In this document: positions 9,266 through 17,019 of the stretch, piece after piece
How positions within the stretch are numbered: the stretch's first letter is position 1
How the letters are laid out: each line of letters begins with the position of its first letter
NCBI GenBank assembly: GCA_946481965.1
Contig: CAMLPN010000025.1
Span: 1-32,060 of the forward strand
Direction of reading: 5' to 3'
From: an uncultured Neisseriaceae bacterium
GTDB taxonomy: Bacteria > Pseudomonadota > Gammaproteobacteria > Burkholderiales > Neisseriaceae
Length of the DNA stretch: 32,060 nt
Position numbers and translations under genes: made by a program
Notes under the pieces: generated by a model
Database searches by the model: none
The model's input: the letters and a program-made list of their open reading frames with translations, nothing else
What the model was told of the DNA's origin: nothing

Positions 9266-9355
9266 TATAATAGCTGCCCATAGTGGATCATTCGATTATC
9301 ATTCAGTACATAATAAGTCAATTAGCTCAGCAGATTTCCATTTGCTATTTTTTTT
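9266..9355 (+). ncRNA. Candidate small RNA ending at an orphan terminator
   Basis: A perfect -10 hexamer TATAAT at 9266-9271 would start transcription near 9278, and the intrinsic terminator at 9329-9355 would end it, giving a transcript of roughly 75-80 nt. Both flanking genes are on the minus strand, so no annotated gene uses this terminator. Against it: no good -35 box is seen 16-18 bases upstream of the -10, and I cannot test conservation. A longer transcript starting further left is equally possible. Confidence 0.3.
9329..9355 (+). terminator. Orphan plus-strand intrinsic terminator
   Basis: Stem AGCAGAT / ATTTGCT (7 bp with one G-T pair), TTCC loop, then A followed by eight T residues. 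On the minus strand the wobble becomes an A-C mismatch and there is no T-tract, so it is oriented to the plus strand. Confidence 0.6.
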
Positions 9356-9408
9356 CTTAAATGAAATGTTTTACTAATCTAATATTTGCCGGCAATAAAC
9401 AAATTCCC

Positions 9409-10065
9409 TTACTTGATTTTCAATAACTCTAAAATCTGACTTGCATTCTGAATGGCATAGTCTACCAACCACTTTTCCGGTTCATCCGATGCAGCAATAT
9501 ATCCCCATTCAGCTAATACAGTAGTCATCCCGGAATTTTTACCAGCTTGCATATCACGCTCGGCATCACCCACATATAAACAATCTTCAGCTGCCACGCC
9601 AATCTGTTCACACGCATAAAACATCGGTATGGTGCTGGGTTTAGCTGCGGCAGTCGTATCACCACTGACCACAACGGCAGGAGGAATACTTAAACCCAGT
9701 TCCGGTACTAAACGGTTAGTAAATCGTTGCGGTTTATTAGTGATTATGCCCCATTTAATCTGCTGTTCATCCAGAGAGCGCAACATAGCGTTGACTCCGG
9801 TAAAGAGTACGGTTTGCTCATGAAAACACAATTCATATTCATCTAAAAAAGCCTGACGTAAATCAGCATGTTCAGGTTCGTTTTTGCCAATGCCAGTACC
9901 CAATTCAATTAATCCTGAGGCTCCATGACTGGCAAGCGGACGAATTGCTTCCATAGGCTGCAATGGCAATCCACGCTTTTGTAAAACTTTATTTAATGCT
10001 CCCCCAAGATCCAGAGCAGTATCAGCTAACGTACCATCTAGATCGAATAAAACCGCTTTAAACAT
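9409..10065 (-). CDS. HAD phosphatase, MupP/Gph type
   Basis: Haloacid-dehalogenase phosphatase, 218 residues from the chosen ATG. Motif I FDLDGTLADT starts at residue 6, as is normal for the family; the longer frame uses a TTG at 10098 and is unlikely. Motif II is ITNKPQ, motif III the lysine of AKPSTIPM, motif IV VGDAERDMQAG. The helical cap of C1 type lies between motifs I and II. Features such as SHGASGLIELG, LRQAFLDEY and GIITNKPQRF resemble MupP, the MurNAc-6-phosphate phosphatase of Pseudomonas cell-wall recycling, at least as well as phosphoglycolate phosphatase Gph. AnmK, which makes MurNAc-6-phosphate, is encoded 11 kb away, which favours MupP. It lies 29 bp downstream of the CDF gene and is probably co-transcribed with it. 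Confidence 0.85.
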   Translation of the reverse strand: MFKAVLFDLDGTLADTALDLGGALNKVLQKRGLPLQPMEAIRPLASHGASGLIELGTGIGKNEPEHADLRQAFLDEYELCFHEQTVLFTGVNAMLRSLDEQQIKWGIITNKPQRFTNRLVPELGLSIPPAVVVSGDTTAAAKPSTIPMFYACEQIGVAAEDCLYVGDAERDMQAGKNSGMTTVLAEWGYIAASDEPEKWLVDYAIQNASQILELLKIK

Positions 10066-10094
10066 AATTTGACCTATTAATATTCTATAAATTA

Positions 10095-11072
10095 TCAATG
10101 TACATGATTATGGTTATGATTATGATGATCAGACACACAACATAATAAATTTTCACCGTGTTTATGTTCACAGCTTTCTGTCTGTACCGTAACATGATGA
10201 ATATTATGAGCGAGTAATTTTTCATTTATTTCATTGACTAATTGCTCGGCTGCCGTCACCGTCAGTGAACCATCAACCACTATATGACAAGACAAAGCAT
10301 TCATATTACTGGTGATAGTCCATGCATGTAAATCATGAACTGCTTGGATACCCGGTATAGTCAGAATAACTTTACTCAAATGCTCTAATTCCAGTTCTTC
10401 AGGAGTGCCTTCCATTAAGATGCGCATTGTAGTTTTCAAAATACCATAGCCACTAAATGCAATGAGTATGGCCACTAAAATACTTGCGGCTGGATCTGCC
10501 CATTTCCAGCCAAAAACCATCATTAAAATCGCCGCCATTATTGCACCGACAGAACCCAATAAATCGCCAATAACATGCAGAAAAGCACCGCGCATATTAA
10601 CATTGTCTTTGGTCTCAGTACTGCTGTGCATATACCAAGCCACAATTATATTTATCAATAAACCAATGGCACTAATCGTTAACATTCCCAAAGTGGCTAT
10701 TTCCGGCGGGTGTATAAAGCGACCAATCGCTTCATAAACAATCATAATAGCTATAAACACTAAAGCTAGCCCGTTAATGGCTGCGACAAGAATTTCAAAA
10801 CGTTTATAGCCATAAGTTTGGCGTGAGTTAACCGGTCTATCACTCAAATGGAAAGCCACCAGAGATAATAATAATGCCAATGCATCAGAAAACATGTGAC
10901 CAGCATCTGACAGCAAAGCCAAACTATTGGTCGCCCACCCTCCGATCACTTCCACCAGCATATACAACCCAATAATGGTCAGTGAAACTTTCAAAGTTTT
11001 TTTGTCGTTGCTATGAGCACCAATATGGTGGTGATGGTGGTGAGAAGCAGATCCATGCTCATGTTCGTGCAT
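10095..11072 (-). CDS. Cation diffusion facilitator (Zn2+/Cd2+ exporter, ZitB/CzcD type)
   Basis: Inner-membrane proton-coupled exporter of zinc and similar divalent metals, 325 residues. Six transmembrane helices are visible from about residue 27 to 215. The metal site is H59/D63 in SDAGHMFSDA (TM2) and H166/D170 in HVIGD (TM5), the histidine-aspartate pairs of the Zn/Cd branch. A cytoplasmic ferredoxin-like domain follows, with HDLHAWTI. Both ends are histidine-rich: a natural run of six histidines at residues 11-16 and HNHNHNHVH at the C-terminus. The start ATG has AGG nine bases upstream. It is preceded by a MerR-type promoter (11119-11149), indicating metal-induced expression. The downstream HAD gene likely shares the transcript. 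Confidence 0.94.
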   Translation of the reverse strand: MHEHEHGSASHHHHHHIGAHSNDKKTLKVSLTIIGLYMLVEVIGGWATNSLALLSDAGHMFSDALALLLSLVAFHLSDRPVNSRQTYGYKRFEILVAAINGLALVFIAIMIVYEAIGRFIHPPEIATLGMLTISAIGLLINIIVAWYMHSSTETKDNVNMRGAFLHVIGDLLGSVGAIMAAILMMVFGWKWADPAASILVAILIAFSGYGILKTTMRILMEGTPEELELEHLSKVILTIPGIQAVHDLHAWTITSNMNALSCHIVVDGSLTVTAAEQLVNEINEKLLAHNIHHVTVQTESCEHKHGENLLCCVSDHHNHNHNHVH

Positions 11073-11970
11073 GATAAATACCTAATTGTGATAATAAACA
11101 AATATATATATTTAAGCTAGTATAAAACTTCATCCACTGTGAAAGTCAAACTTTGCTATACAGCAGAGATCCAAAGATAAATAGAAAATATTGTTTTTAA
11201 AGATGTAAACCCATAATATTTTACTTTAATCATTCGACTTATGTCGTCACTTTACCTAAATACAATGAACTATTGTTTACCATAAAAATCATAAACCAAT
11301 CAAAGATAGAAAGTTAACTCCTTAATTTGCCGATATTAATACAATAATTGAACTTTGATTAAGCAAGTTATTTCAAGCTTCACGGGATCCTTCAATAAAA
11401 TCGATAATTCACTATCAACACCATATCCTAATATTAATATCTGAAATAGAGAAATTATTATGCGTTCTGTTATAGATCACTGATACTATGCAGATCAAAG
11501 CAGTATTTGGCAGCAATTATTAAGGGGCAGAAAAAAATGATTTAAAATACGCTTTAATTACATTATAATGATATGCTAATTTATTACTTAAATTAACTAA
11601 TTAAGTTAAATAATATGTAAATTGTTAAAATTATTGATTCATGCGTCTAGATGGAATATTTAAATGAACTAACTTCTTTATGTATTATTAATATTATGAT
11701 TATATAATATATTTTAAAAGCTTTACCTGCGAATAAAAAGAATTATCAACCAATTAATATTTATCAACAGCAAATTTTTTGGTTTAATTGAGTGAATTCA
11801 TTTGGGGTATAACAGCATAGGATCAATAGCTGTTTTTATATAATTTGCCGGAATTGAATCAGACTTTCAATTATTCCTTTTATCCTCACAGGATATTCTT
11901 TCTATTCGGATTATTTACACCACTATCTGGTTTTCATTAACAAACAGACTTCATCTTATAGATCCGTTTC
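11073..11970. other. 0.9-kb AT-rich intergenic region
   Basis: Separates the CDF gene (minus) from the O-acetylation operon (plus). Apart from the MerR-type promoter, no gene is evident. A short frame at 11484-11540 (YYADQSSIWQQLLRGRKK then stop) looks more coding-like than its surroundings and could be a remnant. A TATAAT at 11839-11844, about 130 bases before patA, is a candidate -10 for the operon, without a good -35. A palindrome-rich tract (11570-11720) consists almost only of A and T. Confidence 0.45.
11119..11149 (-). promoter_or_regulatory. MerR-family-type promoter/operator of the CDF gene
   Basis: On the minus strand: -35 TTGACT, a 19-base spacer and -10 TATACT. The 19-base spacer and the ACTT...AAGT dyad arms between the boxes are the hallmark of promoters that MerR-family activators (ZntR, CadR, CueR, PbrR) untwist when they bind metal. 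The predicted transcript start lies about 40 bases before the CDF start codon. The regulator gene is not in this window. Promoter architecture is seen directly; the metal and regulator are inferred. Confidence 0.75.
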
Positions 11971-13476
11971 ATGTTCAGTTTTATTTCTATAGAATTTGGC
12001 TTGTCATTTATTGCCTTCTTCTGCCTTTACTGGTTAGTGGCGGCTAAACCACAAATTCAAAATTTATTACTTTTATGTGGCAGTTATTTTATTGTCTATA
12101 AGGGTAGTAATTTGCTTGCTCTACTATTGTTAATCGTTTTTACCCTTTTGATTTATTTTATTTCTAAGCGAATATTAAAGAGCGCACTTTTTAAAAGTTG
12201 GCTAATTTTCGGCATCATGCTTACCTTAATAAATCTGGCTTTCTGGAAATATTTTGATTTTTTCCGTAGCTCGGTAGGTAATACTCTGGAAGATACACAA
12301 CTGGATTTAAACTATCTTTCCAATATTGTTTTACCTCTAGGCATATCTTACTATTCTTTTCAATCAATAAGTTACCTTTCAGGTTTATGTAAAACTCGTA
12401 CTCAAACGGATTGTATTTACAAACGTTTCACCTTACCAGGTCTGGCTTTACACCTAAGTTTTTTTCCAACGATTACAGCCGGCCCCATCGCTCGGGCTTA
12501 TGACGCACGGGGTCTAACTGATATCTACAATCAGCCAACCGGTATGGTCAATCAAATTCACACGCAAGAACCTAGACGCATATTAGCTCCAACTCTGGCC
12601 ATGATTTTGATTGTTGTGGCCTTAATGAAAACATGGTGGTTTTCTGGCTGGATTTCAGAAAACTGGGTCGATCCGATTTTTGCCAATCCTATGCAATATC
12701 AGAGTCTAGAAATCTTGGCTGCTATTTATGGCTATACCGTTCAACTGTTTCTTAATTTTTCCGGTTATAGTGACTTGATGATTGCTTTAGGATTATTGCT
12801 TGGTTTTCGTATCCCAATCAATTTTCGAGCACCGTTACTGGCACATAATATTCGTGAATTCTGGGCACGCTGGCACATTAGTTTGTCAACATGGATCCGC
12901 GATTATATTTACATTCCCCTTGGTGGAAGTAAGAAAGGATTTATTCGTACACAAATCAATTTATTGATAGCCATGGTTTTTTCTGGAATCTGGCATGGTA
13001 ATGGTTGGCATTTTCTTATCTGGGGATCGCTACATGGTATTGGACTGATCCTGCTCAATATTAGTGATCGAATCTGGATGCTCTTTGGGCATTGTCAACC
13101 GCAGGAAGCAAAAAACAAAATCTATCAATCAGGGAGAGCGGGTAAATTAATCAGCATTATTGTGACGATACACTTCGTTTGCTTTTGCTTTGTTTTTTTC
13201 CGTGCACCTACTCTAAACGATGCTTTAGCTATCTTTCAGGCACTATTACACAACCACATTAATATACCTCTCTCCAGCAATCCATTTTACTTTTTTGCTC
13301 TATTGTTGTTGGCATGGTTGTTATATCCAAAATTAATCAGGCTTTTCAACTATTTTTATATTAACGCAGAAAAGTTACCTCGTTACTCTTATATTCTTCC
13401 TCTGCTTTTATTATTGTTAGTAGCCATAATATGTGCTCCTGCTGGGATACCGGGGTTTATCTATGCCAATTTCTAA
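11971..13476 (+). CDS. patA: MBOAT-family O-acyltransferase, PatA type
   Basis: Multi-spanning membrane-bound O-acyltransferase of 501 residues, predicted to bring acetyl groups from the cytoplasm across the inner membrane for PatB to put on peptidoglycan MurNAc C6-OH. About ten to twelve hydrophobic segments. The MBOAT core is clear: HISLSTWIRDYIYIPLGGS, then FSGIWHGNGWHFLIWGSLHG with the conserved H342 and H355. The N-terminus resembles AlgI/PatA proteins, and the order MBOAT-SGNH-SGNH matches the patA-patB-ape1 cluster of Neisseria (pacA in gonococcus). No strong Shine-Dalgarno precedes the ATG. AlgI-type alginate acetylation is the main alternative, but no alginate genes are present. Overlaps the next gene by 14 bp. 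Confidence 0.9.
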   Translation: MFSFISIEFGLSFIAFFCLYWLVAAKPQIQNLLLLCGSYFIVYKGSNLLALLLLIVFTLLIYFISKRILKSALFKSWLIFGIMLTLINLAFWKYFDFFRSSVGNTLEDTQLDLNYLSNIVLPLGISYYSFQSISYLSGLCKTRTQTDCIYKRFTLPGLALHLSFFPTITAGPIARAYDARGLTDIYNQPTGMVNQIHTQEPRRILAPTLAMILIVVALMKTWWFSGWISENWVDPIFANPMQYQSLEILAAIYGYTVQLFLNFSGYSDLMIALGLLLGFRIPINFRAPLLAHNIREFWARWHISLSTWIRDYIYIPLGGSKKGFIRTQINLLIAMVFSGIWHGNGWHFLIWGSLHGIGLILLNISDRIWMLFGHCQPQEAKNKIYQSGRAGKLISIIVTIHFVCFCFVFFRAPTLNDALAIFQALLHNHINIPLSSNPFYFFALLLLAWLLYPKLIRLFNYFYINAEKLPRYSYILPLLLLLLVAIICAPAGIPGFIYANF

Positions 13477-14674
13477 ACGTCGCAAAGCACCAGCTTACCG
13501 TAAGCAAAAACAACGCCAGAAATATATTCGCAAACCCTATGCAACTGCGATTAACCCAAATATTAGCAATACAGTCGTTATGCCTACCATTGAGCTTGCG
13601 CAAACTCAAACCCAAATCAATTTTACCTGCAATAACAAACAGCAATTTCGATTTGTATTGATTACTGTGATGATAATGACAGCGGTTATAGTCTGGTTAA
13701 TGCAAAATTCAGTGATTGCCTATTACCAGCAAACTTATCATAAAAATAATGATTTGACTAAACTGGAGAATATGCCTTTTTGGCAAAAAGGAAGCTGGCT
13801 CGGAACCAGATTAAATGATGATATTAGCTATCTAAATGACAAAATTGAACAATTTAATCAAAATATTATTCGCGATTATAATGAAAAATATGCATTTACT
13901 GTAGATTATCTGACTCAAAAAAAACAGCGTGAGGCTGCAGAAGAAAAAAAACGCAAACAAGCTATAGAAAAAGCCAGTAAGGAAAATAAAATTAAATCAG
14001 ATTTTACCCTTAGTAATGATGATGAGGTTTTCTTTGCCGGAGATTCCATGATGCAAGGCATTGCGCCACACGTACAAAGATGGCTTAGCGAAAAACAGGG
14101 GATTAAAACTATTAATCTTAGTAAACAAAGTACAGGTCTAACCTATACTCGTTTCTTTGACTGGGAGCAAACCATTAGCGAAACATTAAATAACAATAAC
14201 AAAATTAAAATTTTAGTGGTTTTTTTAGGCCCTAATGATCCTTGGGATATGCCAAATCCGAAAGGTGGACGTTTCATTCCTTTTAAATCACCAGAATGGG
14301 ATAGTGTTTACCGCAGTCGTATTAAAAATATCATAGACAATGCCAGAGGACATCATGTAACGGTGTTATGGCTTACTCCTCCAAATATGCGTCGTGATAA
14401 ACTGAATGAGCAAATGGTCTATTTGCGTGAATTAATGAATGATGAAGTCAGTAAAAATCATGGCTATGTGATTGATACTAGAAATATACTTGGAAATAAT
14501 GAAAGCGAATTTCAAGACATTATGATGGATTCGAATGGACAGAAAATTAAAACCCGTAGTGCAGATGGCATCCATTTCTCATTACTGGGTCAAAAAATTA
14601 TTGCCAAAACTATATACGAGCGTTTTAATTTTGCAACGCAAACGAATACCGATGGTGACACAGATGAACATTAA
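13463..14674 (+). CDS. patB: SGNH-family peptidoglycan O-acetyltransferase, PatB type (DUF459-like)
   Basis: Predicted periplasmic acetyltransferase working with the upstream MBOAT protein, 403 residues. It begins with a very basic cytoplasmic tail (residues 1-30), then one membrane anchor at about 64-84, a helical and highly charged linker (about 150-178, KK/EE-rich, probably coiled-coil), and an SGNH hydrolase fold: block I FAGDSMMQG with S195, block III GPNDPWDM with N258, block V DGIHFSLLGQ with D368 and H371. All catalytic residues are present. The open frame extends upstream to a GTG at 13433, but the ATG at 13463 with GGGG before it is preferred. It overlaps patA by 14 bp and ape1 by 11 bp. 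Function is assigned from operon position and fold; exact PatB equivalence is likely but unproven. Confidence 0.85.
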   Translation: MPISKRRKAPAYRKQKQRQKYIRKPYATAINPNISNTVVMPTIELAQTQTQINFTCNNKQQFRFVLITVMIMTAVIVWLMQNSVIAYYQQTYHKNNDLTKLENMPFWQKGSWLGTRLNDDISYLNDKIEQFNQNIIRDYNEKYAFTVDYLTQKKQREAAEEKKRKQAIEKASKENKIKSDFTLSNDDEVFFAGDSMMQGIAPHVQRWLSEKQGIKTINLSKQSTGLTYTRFFDWEQTISETLNNNNKIKILVVFLGPNDPWDMPNPKGGRFIPFKSPEWDSVYRSRIKNIIDNARGHHVTVLWLTPPNMRRDKLNEQMVYLRELMNDEVSKNHGYVIDTRNILGNNESEFQDIMMDSNGQKIKTRSADGIHFSLLGQKIIAKTIYERFNFATQTNTDGDTDEH

Positions 14675-15827
14675 ACACCTATTAACTATTCTGACCTGTT
14701 TTTTCTGTATAACATCGTGTTCAGCAGATCCGAGTCAGCAACCCAAACAAAACAAACAAACAAATGTTAAAACTCTTCAGGAAGATCAGGCTAGCCGAGT
14801 AATAAAAGCCTTACAAAACCATCACATTAATATTGTTCAGCTGGGAGATTCTCATACAGCAGCAGATTACATCACTGAAGCCGCCCGTGCACGCTTACAA
14901 GAGGAATTAGGCAATGGCGGACCAGGTTGGGCAATGCCGACGCAATTTGCTGGCATGCGATTAAGTAGATTCAGTTATATAAATAATGGTTGGCAAGCCA
15001 TATCCAGTCGTACTGATTTCAATCAGAATTATAGTCTGGGCGGATTAATTGCCATGCCCGCTGTGGGTGCTACTCTGACAATCAAGACCCGACAGCCAGA
15101 ACCTGAACAGACTGTCATTGTTAGCATTCGTCAGGGTCAGGGAGACGATGATCTGAATATAGTAGATGCCAACGGCAGACAGATTATTTTGTCGGCAAAA
15201 CGCAAAGATAATCAATGGCATTTCAGCAAATTTAAAGCTCAGTTTCCCATTACCATCACGGCAGGCATGAACTTTCAGACCGCTATCGGTGGCTTGTGGG
15301 TACGCAATACCAATAATCATGGTGCAGTCCTGTCTGCACTTGGCATTAATGGATATCAACTTAATCAATGGGATCGCTGGAACTCTCAGGCTTGGAAAAA
15401 TGAACTCAATGTCATCAATCCAGATCTAATCATTCTGGCTTATGGTACCAATGAAGCTTACAACAATATGGAAATTGATATTGTCAGACAAACTTTACTA
15501 CATACCATTTCTCAGATTCGTAACGCCTCACCTAATAGCGCAATAATGATTATTGGTGCTCCTGAAAGCCTTAAAAGCACCAATGGTAGTTGCGGAGTTC
15601 GTCCATCCAGACTGACTGAATTACAGCAAATGCAACGAGAGATTGCTGCCAGCCAACATACCCTATATTGGGACTGGCAAGCAGAAATGGGGGGTGAATG
15701 CAGTATGAAGTCCTGGATAAATCAGGGATTAGCTCGCAGTGACGGGGTACATTTCACTTCTAGTGGCTATGAACGCATAGGACAGGCACTGGCCAACAGC
15801 ATTTTAGAAATGCGGTCCAAACATTAA
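14664..15827 (+). CDS. ape1: SGNH peptidoglycan O-acetylesterase, Ape1 type, predicted lipoprotein
   Basis: Removes O-acetyl groups from peptidoglycan so that lytic enzymes can act. The chosen start gives 387 residues beginning with a short lipoprotein signal, MNIKHLLTILTCFFCITSC, with lipobox ITSC and C19 as the lipidated cysteine. An ATG four codons upstream (14652) is possible, but this one has GGTGA five bases before it. SGNH motifs: QLGDSHTAAD with S63, YGTNEAYNN with N263, and SDGVHFTSSGY with D360 and H363. The long insert between block I and block III (about residues 105-225) is rich in beta-strand patterns and corresponds to the CBM35-like module described for meningococcal Ape1. Last gene of the operon, followed by a strong terminator. 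Confidence 0.87.
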   Translation: MNIKHLLTILTCFFCITSCSADPSQQPKQNKQTNVKTLQEDQASRVIKALQNHHINIVQLGDSHTAADYITEAARARLQEELGNGGPGWAMPTQFAGMRLSRFSYINNGWQAISSRTDFNQNYSLGGLIAMPAVGATLTIKTRQPEPEQTVIVSIRQGQGDDDLNIVDANGRQIILSAKRKDNQWHFSKFKAQFPITITAGMNFQTAIGGLWVRNTNNHGAVLSALGINGYQLNQWDRWNSQAWKNELNVINPDLIILAYGTNEAYNNMEIDIVRQTLLHTISQIRNASPNSAIMIIGAPESLKSTNGSCGVRPSRLTELQQMQREIAASQHTLYWDWQAEMGGECSMKSWINQGLARSDGVHFTSSGYERIGQALANSILEMRSKH

Positions 15828-15848
15828 TTTTCCTTGAATCTGGTAAAT

Positions 15849-15881
15849 AAGCCTGTCTAATAAATCAGACAGGCTTTTTTT
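15849..15881 (+). terminator. Strong terminator of the O-acetylation operon
   Basis: Ten-base stem AAGCCTGTCT / AGACAGGCTT with an eight-base loop, followed directly by seven T residues. The right arm read on the minus strand contains GCCTGTCTGA, which resembles the core of some neisserial DNA-uptake sequence dialects. It lies between convergent genes. Confidence 0.92.
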
Positions 15882-15897
15882 GTCAGGACAACAATTT

Positions 15898-16638
15898 TTA
15901 TCTTTTGGCCAGTCCCTGATGATGTAGATAAGGCAATATATCTGGACGAACTGGTTTAGTAAAATTATTAGCCACCGCTTTACTCCAGTTCAGATCCAAC
16001 CCACTTCTTTGCTGATAGTATTCAGCCAGTTGCTGATCATATGCTGCTAATGCTGTTTTATCCATTTGACGAAAAGTATTTTCGCTGACTAATGTTGTTA
16101 GTGGCATTCGTGGGCGGTATAACGGATTTTGTGCAGGATAACCTAAGCACAAACCAAATAACGGCGCAGTTAGCTGTGGTAATTGGAGAATTTCCGTCAC
16201 TTTGGTAACATCATTACGCAAAGAACCGATATAAACTCCACCCAAACTTAATGATTCTGCCGCCAGCAGACAATTCTGCGCCATTATACCAGCATCTACA
16301 GCACCAATAATTAAGCCTTCTGTCCAGTCAAGCTGTGCTTCAGGGCATGCCAGTCGGTGTTTGCTATAGTCTATACAAAATACCCAGAATTCAGCTGCCG
16401 TACGTACATATTTCTGATTTGCCGCCACCTCAGACAATGCAGCTCTTTTATCAGTATCGGTTACCCGTATAATGTGTATACATTGCATGAAACTGGAAGA
16501 TGAAGCAGCCCTACCTGCTTGAGCTATTGCTTCACGCTGCTCATCTGTTAAAGGTTGTTCAGTAAATTTACGTATTGAACGATGATTGTAAATAGTCGGC
16601 AAGGTTGCTGCACTGTTTAATTTTGACTGATAACTCAT
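15898..16638 (-). CDS. nfsA: Oxygen-insensitive NADPH nitroreductase (NfsA-like)
   Basis: FMN flavoprotein of the nitroreductase family, 246 residues against 240 in E. coli NfsA, which it resembles along its whole length: NHRSIRKFTEQP, RAASSSSFMQC, AAEFWVFC, AAESLSLGGVYIGSLRN, PLFGLCLGYPAQNP and the closing DYLHxQG-like PYLHHQGLAKR. These enzymes reduce nitro-compounds, quinones and chromate by two-electron steps with NADPH. The start ATG has AAGGA seven bases upstream. Monocistronic and convergent with the O-acetylation operon, from which it is separated by the terminator. The physiological substrate is unknown. Confidence 0.94.
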   Translation of the reverse strand: MSYQSKLNSAATLPTIYNHRSIRKFTEQPLTDEQREAIAQAGRAASSSSFMQCIHIIRVTDTDKRAALSEVAANQKYVRTAAEFWVFCIDYSKHRLACPEAQLDWTEGLIIGAVDAGIMAQNCLLAAESLSLGGVYIGSLRNDVTKVTEILQLPQLTAPLFGLCLGYPAQNPLYRPRMPLTTLVSENTFRQMDKTALAAYDQQLAEYYQQRSGLDLNWSKAVANNFTKPVRPDILPYLHHQGLAKR

Positions 16639-17019
16639 GAATATTCCTTCGTGGGGCTTTTTTCTGTTTTATTTATAGTACAGATGTCGATAAAGGCAAA
16701 TGTTAATATAAATTTTGCAGCATACCATGATGCTGTTATGGGGTCATTAACTACAATATAAATGATACTGAGTCAAGCATTTCTAATCCGCTTTTTTTCA
16801 CATCAACAAATATCAAATTACCTGCTGATAAATCAATAAAATTTATTATTTTCCTACAATGATCATGCTTATTACGCTTTGTTGTAGCTGAGATATTAAT
16901 AGTATATCCGATAAATAATTTATCCAGTTTTTCTCTAAAAATCATTTTTACTAATTAGTAACTATTCTTTAGTCACCATAAATCTGTACAATCAGCTATC
17001 CATTTTCAAAAGTCGCCTT
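16639..17019. other. Divergent intergenic region between nfsA and yihY
   Basis: About 380 bp. A 64-codon minus-strand frame (16751-16945) is open but has no ribosome-binding site and no recognisable motif, so I do not call it. Promoters for both flanking genes must be here; none is clear. Confidence 0.4.

Larger units (their letters stand above)
8832..9408. other. AT-rich intergenic region with a possible small RNA
   Basis: About 580 bp without a protein gene; a 61-codon plus-strand frame at 8975-9160 has no ribosome-binding site or recognisable content. Two things stand out: three copies of an ATTCTCA(T/C) motif (9004-9011, 9021-9028 inverted, 9065-9072), and a plus-strand intrinsic terminator at 9329-9355 that no annotated gene uses. 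See the separate entries. Confidence 0.5.

Noticed and set aside
10066-10098. Longer N-terminus of the HAD phosphatase from a TTG overlapping the CDF stop codon
   Set aside because: The ATG at 10065 places the DxDGT motif at the normal distance from the N-terminus; the extra residues have no counterpart in the family.
15045-15368. 107-codon minus-strand frame inside ape1
   Set aside because: Antisense to a well-supported coding region with intact catalytic motifs; a shadow frame.
16751-16945. 64-codon minus-strand frame between nfsA and yihY
   Set aside because: No Shine-Dalgarno sequence, no recognisable family, lies where divergent promoters are expected. A real small gene cannot be fully excluded.
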